Both the position numbers and the translations under genes were made by a program. From NCBI GenBank assembly GCA_963827905.1, contig CAWHCB010000010.1, positions 133,968 to 197,967 on the forward strand: 64,000 bases of DNA. The letters run 5' to 3'. The stretch is from JACXTP01 sp963827905. GTDB lineage: Archaea; Thermoplasmatota; Thermoplasmata; Methanomassiliicoccales; UBA472. Of this stretch, positions 58,654 to 64,000 are shown piece by piece (position 1 is the first letter of the stretch; each line of letters opens with the position of its first letter). Under the pieces are notes generated by a model that saw nothing but the letters and a program-made list of their open reading frames with translations, did no database searches and was not told where the DNA came from.

Positions 58654-59385
58654 TTGACGCTTGAAATTACTGAGTCCAATCGGAAAAGATTTAAAAACGC
58701 CGAGCTTGTTGCGGTTCACGTCATGTTGAAGGAATGCAACGATCATGGATACTTCCGCGGCGACATATGCCCGGTATGCGGCGAGTCAGGCAAGTTCCTG
58801 ATGAACGACCAGGAGCTCGAGCAGATAGGCCGCACCATGGCAGGGGTCCTTCGCCATTTCCCGGAGAAGTTCGAGCTGGAGATGGACGACCAAGGCTGGG
58901 TGGACCTGAAACTGTTCGTCAAGTCTTTGCAGAACCAGAGCCGGCGCAATCATTGGATCAGGCCGCACCACATCATCGCCATCATAGAGACCGACCCCAA
59001 GGGCCGGTACCAGGTGAGCAACAACATGATAAGGGCCACGTACGGGCACTCCATCGAGCTCAATCTGAAGCTACCCACGGACAACGTGCCGGACACGCTC
59101 TATTACCCGACCACCCCGGAGGAGGCCGACATCGTCCTCGAGACCGGACTGAAGCCGTCCGACCGGAAGATGGTGCACCTGTCCAAGACCTACCAGGACG
59201 CCATGAACGCCGGAAAGGTGCGCACCGAGTTCCCCATCATCCTCGAGATCGACGCCGCTGCCGCCAAGGCCGATGGCATCAACATCGGACAGGCCGGTCG
59301 CACCGTGTTCCTCGCCCCGGAGATCCCCGCCAATTACCTGAAGAGAGCGGAAGAGATCTGCGAGGAAGAGGTCATCAACGATTGA
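58654..59385 (+). CDS. kptA: RNA 2'-phosphotransferase
   Basis: Removes the 2'-phosphate left at splice junctions by transferring it to NAD. A small zinc ribbon-like DICPVCGESGKFLMNDQE comes first, then GRTMAGVLRHFPEKFELEMD, GWVDLKLFVKSLQNQ, IRATYGHSIEL and DTLYYPTTPEEADIVLETGL, and VHLSKTYQDAMNAGKVR. The TTG start at 58654 is used because the protein-like sequence extends upstream of the ATG at 58723. 243 residues, intact. Confidence 0.92.
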   Translation: MTLEITESNRKRFKNAELVAVHVMLKECNDHGYFRGDICPVCGESGKFLMNDQELEQIGRTMAGVLRHFPEKFELEMDDQGWVDLKLFVKSLQNQSRRNHWIRPHHIIAIIETDPKGRYQVSNNMIRATYGHSIELNLKLPTDNVPDTLYYPTTPEEADIVLETGLKPSDRKMVHLSKTYQDAMNAGKVRTEFPIILEIDAAAAKADGINIGQAGRTVFLAPEIPANYLKRAEEICEEEVIND

Positions 59386-59458
59386 ACCGATTCTCTCAAA
59401 CCCATTGATCGTTTCTTAGATGAATCGTCGATGACCAAATTGACCAAACGCATCCGAC

Positions 59459-59713
59459 CTATGCTATGGGATGCACTATCTCCAGTACCTGGTAGGCGAT
59501 GGTGAGGACAAAGACCACCAGCAATGGGATTATGGCGGCATCGAGGACCGCCAGCGTCTTACGGGAGCGGTAGGACGATGCGGTTATCAGCTCCCTGGAT
59601 GAGAGAAGCAACACCAAAAGTATGGTTATCAATGCGCCTCCAACCCCCAGCCCTACGGCTGTAGTGACCGAAATGGCACTTACGGTGGTTGTGGTGACGA
59701 CACTTAGTACCAT
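59459..59713 (-). CDS. Small two-helix membrane protein
   Basis: 84 residues with two strong hydrophobic segments, ISVTTAVGLGVGGALITILL and LAVLDAAIIPLLVVFVLTIA, joined by a basic loop (SSYRSRKT). No homology recognised. Resembles small archaeal membrane subunits paired with a secretion or flagellin-like gene, but nothing of that kind is near. Confidence 0.45.
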   Translation of the reverse strand: MVLSVVTTTTVSAISVTTAVGLGVGGALITILLVLLLSSRELITASSYRSRKTLAVLDAAIIPLLVVFVLTIAYQVLEIVHPIA

Positions 59714-59882
59714 GTTGCTACTCCTCTCTATAATTCATGCCTGATATTAATGATTTCCATCCCAATTCTCACCAACTGTTCCATTGGAGATCCAACGCCC
59801 AGGTAAGAAAAGGAGACGGTCGGAGGCAATTTCGTCATACCTTACGCAAGGGAGATAAACATACAGGTCGCCTCATAGGTCC

Positions 59883-60744
59883 ATGTTCGTCCGAGCCGAC
59901 CTCCTGCTCAAGGACACCGTTCCAGAGATGGCCGGAAGGCATGTGGTGCATTATGGCTGGGAGGACTTCGACCCGGTGCTCCTTGTCTATGACCGCCGGA
60001 CAGATAAGACCGAGAGGCTGGAACTGGATCGATTGGACTGGTCCCTCTCTGAGGCCAAATGCTGCGTCGGTTCCTTCGGAGAGGACGGCTACCGTCCCTG
60101 CGCCCATGCGAGGAAGGTGACCAAATTCGATCAGTGCTCAGAATGTGCGTCCTCTTGGATACCTGTGCAGAGCTGCATCTATGAGCCTCAATGTGACGGG
60201 TCCCGTTGCGAGTCCAGGATATGCAAGCGAGAGCACACGGTGTACTTGGCCTTCTTTGGGAGCAAGGCGAAGATAGGCATGACCACATCGCGACGTCTGC
60301 GGGAGCGAGGGATCGAGCAGGGGGCGGATGCCATCGTGCCTCTGGTCCGCAAGGAGAACCGTTTGGAGGGACGAAGGGCGGAGAACGAAATCTCCAAGGC
60401 ATTGCGGCTCCCTCAAATGATGCAGAAACGCAAGGTGCTGGAGGAGCAGGGTCGAAATGTCACAGGGCGAGAGGTTGGATGAGATCTACCGTTCCTACCT
60501 TGCCACCCTATCCTCGAGGATGGATGTGCTGGATGCCAAGCTCGAGGTCCTGGACCAATACCCCTTGAAGGACCTGGGAGGTCGCGTCCCGCAGCTGGTC
60601 GACACCGCGGGGAAGCATCGGGGTAGGGTGCTTGGAAGCAAAGGCAAGTTCCTCTTCTACGAGGACCATCTGTCCAAGCTCAATGCCTTGGAACTGGCAG
60701 ACCTACCCGGACGCCATCTGGGCGGGCCAGCGAAACGCTATTAA
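59883..60744 (+). CDS. DUF2797 protein, one frameshift
   Basis: Cys-rich N-terminus (KCCVGSFGEDGYRPC, CSECASS, CDGSRCESRIC), then HTVYLAFFGSKAKIGMTTSR and LRERGIEQGADAIVPLVR, a GIY-YIG-like fold. One extra base near 60447 interrupts it; repair gives LEERVEMSQGERLDEIYRSY, and the tail ends GRHLGGPAKRY. About 286 residues. DUF2797 is widespread in archaea and probably binds nucleic acid; no activity is established. Confidence 0.8.
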
Positions 60745-60783
60745 GGGCGAAAGGCATCGTTCCTCCCTTCGGACAGGGATCAA

Positions 60784-61737
60784 ATGGCAGTCATTTTGAG
60801 GCCGGATGAGATCGAGAACAAGTTCGGCAAGCTGTTCTGTCGTGGCATCTACACCTTGGTGGACGAGGAGAACGGAGTGGCCCAGATAATCGAGGAATGC
60901 TCGGCCAAAGGACCGGTGGAATGGGATGCCGTGAACCGAAAGAGGGCGGGCGGCGCCATCACGGACATACGCGTCGAGGGGACGACGCTCATCATGGACA
61001 CCATCATCGGCGAGCGGGAGGTCCGCTTCGGGCCGGCCAGCAAGGACGTCGGAGGTCAGGGGCTGAAGTCCTTGTGGGTGGAGGGCGACACCGTCCGCAC
61101 CACCTGGGTCGGACTGGCGGGAGCGAGCGTCGGCATCGGGGCCTGCATGCCCCAGGGCCCGGGCACCATCTGCGCCGAGTACCCTGACGACGCCAAGGTC
61201 GGAGGGGCGCACCGCATCGAGGTCACGGTCACGACGCCCAAACTGGTCCGCGCCGTCATCGCCGTGGACGATACGGACACCAAGGAGAAGGGTGCCTCAT
61301 GGGTGCTGCTGCTCAAGACCGCCCGCACCTGCCCCATCGGCCATTTCCTGCAGCACAAGATCGTCCAGCTGAACCCCAACGTGCCGGAGAAGACCACCAA
61401 TTGCGTTTCCGTCGCCGTGTCGTTCGCGATCAAGGAGGACGAGATGGACGCGTTGGTGGCATGGTTCGAGGATAGGTTGCGCGAGGGCACATACTCCAAG
61501 CAGACCACCATGGCGGTCTTTCAAGGTCTCAAGGTGCCGCAAGGGCTGGTGGACTATGGCCTGAGGGCAAAGCGCGAGATACTCACCGCCGCGGACGGTC
61601 GCGAGGCCGCTGAAGCGAACGGCGTGAGGCTGATCGCCGTCACCGGGGAACGGGGCACCATAGGTGCCGTCGCGGGCATCGGCTGCTTCGACCTGGGACT
61701 GAAGGCGGCAGGCCTGCCCGAGGACTTCGAGGATTAG
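60784..61737 (+). CDS. Methanogenesis marker protein 11 (TiaS-like)
   Basis: An intact 317-residue protein. VIAVDDTDTKEKGASWVLLL is the aspartate-rich motif shared with tRNA-Ile2 agmatinylcytidine synthetase; CPIGHFLQHKIVQLNPNVPE, TTNCVSVAVSFAIKEDEMDA and GTIGAVAGIGCFDLG match methanogenesis marker 11. The role of this marker in methanogens is not established. Its presence suggests a methanogen-related lineage although no methanogenesis genes are here. Probably cotranscribed with DUF2797 and uppS. Confidence 0.82.
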   Translation: MAVILRPDEIENKFGKLFCRGIYTLVDEENGVAQIIEECSAKGPVEWDAVNRKRAGGAITDIRVEGTTLIMDTIIGEREVRFGPASKDVGGQGLKSLWVEGDTVRTTWVGLAGASVGIGACMPQGPGTICAEYPDDAKVGGAHRIEVTVTTPKLVRAVIAVDDTDTKEKGASWVLLLKTARTCPIGHFLQHKIVQLNPNVPEKTTNCVSVAVSFAIKEDEMDALVAWFEDRLREGTYSKQTTMAVFQGLKVPQGLVDYGLRAKREILTAADGREAAEANGVRLIAVTGERGTIGAVAGIGCFDLGLKAAGLPEDFED

Positions 61738-61787
61738 GAAATCCTTATCATTGCGGCCCATCATGGCATAAGGAGCGGAAGAGCGAC

Positions 61788-62570
61788 ATGAAGGAAGAGA
61801 TATCCAAGGTCATCGCCAACACCGCCTACCAGACCTACGAAAGGCGCTTGCAGCGCGAGGTCTTGGAAGAGGATGTGCCGCATCATGTGGCCATCATCAT
61901 GGACGGCAACCGCCGCTTCGCCCGGGAGTTCGGACTCGCGCCCAACGAGGGCCATGTCAAGGGCAAGGAGAAGCTGGAGGAGGTCATGGAATGGTGCCTG
62001 GAACTGGGCATCAAGGTCCTGACCGTCTACGCCTTCAGCACCGAGAACCTCTTGCGCCAGGCCGAGGAGGTCAAATGCCTCATGGACCTCTTCGAGGAGA
62101 ACTTCCTCAAACTGGCCAAGGACGAGAGGATACACAAGCACCACATCAGGCTCACCGTCATCGGTCAGATCGACCTGCTCCCGGAGAACGTGCAGCAGGC
62201 CATCCGCACCGCCCTGGACGCCACCAAGGACTATGACAGCTACTATTACAACATCGCACTGGCCTATGGCTCCAGGCAGGAGATCGTCCAGGCCATCCGC
62301 AACATAGCCGAGGACGTGCAGCAGGGCAAGCTGACGATCGACGGTATCGATGAGGGCACTGTGTCCAGCTACATGTATACCGCCCAGTTCCCGGACCCGG
62401 ACCTGGTGCTGCGCACGTCCGGCGAGGAGCGCGTCTCCAACTTCCTGCTCTGGCAGCTGGCCTATTCCGAGCTCTACTTCACCGACGTCTACTGGCCCGG
62501 TTTCCGCAAGGTCGACTTCCTGAGGGCCATCCGCACCTATCAACAGAGGAAGCGGCGCTTCGGCAAGTGA
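61788..62570 (+). CDS. uppS: cis-Prenyltransferase (undecaprenyl/polyprenyl diphosphate synthase)
   Basis: An intact 260-residue enzyme making long cis-polyprenyl diphosphates used as glycan carriers. HHVAIIMDGNRRFAREFGL is the catalytic-Asp P-loop; GHVKGKEKLEEVMEWCLE, TVYAFSTENLLRQ and DLVLRTSGEERVSNFLLWQL then YSELYFTDVYWPGF are the remaining family motifs. In archaea the product is dolichol-type lipid for N-glycosylation. Between marker 11 and a radical SAM gene. Confidence 0.95.
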   Translation: MKEEISKVIANTAYQTYERRLQREVLEEDVPHHVAIIMDGNRRFAREFGLAPNEGHVKGKEKLEEVMEWCLELGIKVLTVYAFSTENLLRQAEEVKCLMDLFEENFLKLAKDERIHKHHIRLTVIGQIDLLPENVQQAIRTALDATKDYDSYYYNIALAYGSRQEIVQAIRNIAEDVQQGKLTIDGIDEGTVSSYMYTAQFPDPDLVLRTSGEERVSNFLLWQLAYSELYFTDVYWPGFRKVDFLRAIRTYQQRKRRFGK

Positions 62571-62610
62571 GGATAATATATCCTAGGGCGATAGGGGAGG
62601 GAGGCGGACC

Positions 62611-64000
62611 TTGGCCGAACTGGACCTCATCCTGTTGCACGCCCCGAGCGTTTACGACTTCCGCAAGGAGTTCCTATTCTACGGGCCGGTGAGCGACCTG
62701 GTGCCTTCCACGGGGGTCTTCGAGATGTACCCCTTCGGCTTCATGACCATGGCCACCGCCCTGCACGCTCAAGGCTACAAGGTGCGCATCATCAATCTGG
62801 CCAGCATGATGCTCAACGACAAGGGGCTGGACGTGGAGCGCTTGATCTCCAAGCTACGTTCCAAGGTGTTCGGCATCGACCTGCATTGGCTGCCCCATGC
62901 CCACGGCGCCTTGGAGGTGGCGAAGCTGGTGCGCAAGCATCACCCCGAGGCCAAGATACTCTTCGGAGGGTACTCCTCCACCTATTTCCATGAGGAGCTG
63001 GTCCGCTATCCGCAGGTGGACCTGGTGCTGCGGGGCGACTCCACCGAGGTGCCGGTGGTGGAGCTCATGGCGGCGTTGAGACCAGGGCGACGACCTGGGC
63101 AAGGTGCAGAACCTGACCTGGAAGGACGAAAAAGGGGTGCATGTCAACCCCCATACCTACGTCCCCACCGACCTGGACCACCTGGACGTCGACTATGGCT
63201 GGATGGTGCGCTCGGTGATCAGGCACCGCGACCTGGAGGGTTTCAAACCCTTCAAGGACTGGGACCGGTACCCGCTGACGGTGGCGTTCACGGTGCGAGG
63301 GTGCACCGTGCAGTGCGCCGTGTGCGGCGGCTCCTGCTCGGCCATGAAGGGTTTTTTGGGCCGCAGCCGTCCCGCCTTCCGATCGCCCGAGAAGGTGGCG
63401 CAGGACATCCGCGACATCCAGAACTACCTCAAGGCGCCGACGTTCGTCGTCGGGGACCTGCGCCAGGGGGGCAAGAGCTACCCGGAGCGCTTCTTCCGGG
63501 CCTGCCGCGAGCTGGGCGTCGACAACCCGGTCATATTGGAGCTGTTCACCCCCGCCCCGGAGGAGTTCTTCCGCATGGCCAGCTCATCGCTGCCATCTTA
63601 CTCCATCGAGTTCTCCCCCGATTCCCACGACGAGGCGGTCCGCCGCGCCCTGGGCCGCAACTTCGACACCGCCAGCATGGAGCGGAGCATCCAGTCCGCG
63701 CTGAGGCATCATGCCCGGCGCTTCGACCTGTTCTTCATGATCGGCCTGCCCGAGCAGACCAGGGAATCGGCCCTGGCGAGCGCGGACTATGCCCGTCGCC
63801 TCTACGACCTGGTGGACGAGGACCGCCGCCTGTTCGTCTACACCTCGCCATTGGCGCCCTTCCTGGACCCGGGGAGCATCGCCTACGAGAACGCCGAGAG
63901 GCTCGGCTACATAGTCAAGGCCCGGACGCTGGAAGAGCACCGCGCCCGCTTGCTCAGCCCCAGCTGGAAGTACGTCCTGTCCTACGAGACGCGCTGGATG
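62611..64000 (+). CDS. B12-binding/radical SAM protein (MJ0865-like), cut by window end
   Basis: TTG start at 62611 after a GGGAGGGAGG site. The B12-binding-like N-terminus is ELDLILLHAPSVYDFRKEFL, LHAQGYKVRIINLASMML and HPEAKILFGGYSSTYFHEEL. An extra base near 63083 shifts the frame; repair gives LMAALRQGDDLGKVQNLTWK. The radical SAM site is RGCTVQCAVCGGSC, and PERFFRACRELGVDNPVILE follows. Matches the methanogen-associated B12-binding/radical SAM family; reaction unknown. The 3' end lies beyond the window. Confidence 0.82.
   Translation, partial: MAELDLILLHAPSVYDFRKEFLFYGPVSDLVPSTGVFEMYPFGFMTMATALHAQGYKVRIINLASMMLNDKGLDVERLISKLRSKVFGIDLHWLPHAHGALEVAKLVRKHHPEAKILFGGYSSTYFHEELVRYPQVDLVLRGDSTEVPVVELMAALRPGRRPGQGAEPDLEGRKRGACQPPYLRPHRPGPPGRRLWLDGALGDQAPRPGGFQTLQGLGPVPADGGVHGARVHRAVRRVRRLLLGHEGFFGPQPSRLPIAREGGAGHPRHPELPQGADVRRRGPAPGGQELPGALLPGLPRAGRRQPGHIGAVHPRPGGVLPHGQLIAAILLHRVLPRFPRRGGPPRPGPQLRHRQHGAEHPVRAEASCPALRPVLHDRPARADQGIGPGERGLCPSPLRPGGRGPPPVRLHLAIGALPGPGEHRLRERREARLHSQGPDAGRAPRPLAQPQLEVRPVLRDALD

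Noticed and set aside
1..64000. CRISPR arrays, insertion sequences, prophage or integrase genes, rRNA
   Set aside because: I found no regular repeat-spacer pattern, no transposase or integrase catalytic motif and no rRNA. The recombinase-like helical domain at about 7.8-8.1 kb has no catalytic part.

Overview
The window looks archaeal, most likely from the Thermoplasmatota and near the Methanomassiliicoccales; this is my inference. The signs are a cyclic 2,3-diphosphoglycerate synthetase, a methanogenesis-marker-11 protein, KptA, a bacterio-opsin-activator-type HTH regulator, GGAGGTGAT ribosome sites and TATA boxes close to starts. No methyl-CoM reductase gene is present. Genes are dense on both strands, with short gaps and many ATGA/GTGA overlaps.

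Layout. 1-8.7 kb: accessory genes (homospermidine synthase end, KdpD remnant, DUF1638, a medium-chain dehydrogenase array with a decayed copy, a membrane protein, a regulator, unknowns). 8.7-15 kb: tRNA-Leu, cyclic-DPG synthetase, an ABC exporter with a PadR regulator, and an ACT-domain protein. 15-19.8 kb: biotin ligase plus three genes matching the 12S, 5S and 1.3S parts of a biotin transcarboxylase. 20-23.8 kb: YdeI, tandem GNAT, M16 peptidase, DUF1801, alkyltransferase-like protein. 23.9-32.8 kb: acetyl-CoA synthase (acsB), both corrinoid iron-sulfur protein subunits (acsD, acsC), CooC, a short MetE-like methionine synthase and a corrinoid-reactivating ferredoxin/ATPase. 33-41 kb: housekeeping genes including purH, RNase III, acsE and a UbiA prenyltransferase. 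41-50.7 kb: metF, metV, mvhD, two HdrA-like flavoproteins, a deacetylase, DUF3786, formate-tetrahydrofolate ligase and folD. 50.8-58.2 kb: a glutamate-synthase-like operon with two ferredoxin-FMN proteins and an FAD/Fe-S dehydrogenase. 58.6-64 kb: KptA, DUF2797, marker 11, UppS and a B12/radical SAM protein cut by the window end.

Together the genes encode nearly the whole tetrahydrofolate-type Wood-Ljungdahl route: Fhs, FolD, MetF/MetV with an HdrA/MvhD electron module, AcsE, AcsC/AcsD, AcsB. AcsB has the long bacterial-type architecture. The CODH catalytic subunit and formate dehydrogenase are not in the window. The MetE-like enzyme and PurH give the methyl and formyl groups further uses.

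A striking feature is about 50 single-base disruptions in otherwise well-conserved genes. Nearly all are explained by one extra base, and in almost every case frame returns by dropping a C that precedes an A (equivalently a G that follows a T). Many genes are therefore listed as one feature spanning several reading frames. A consensus-sequence artefact is the likeliest cause, but the uniformity deserves checking.
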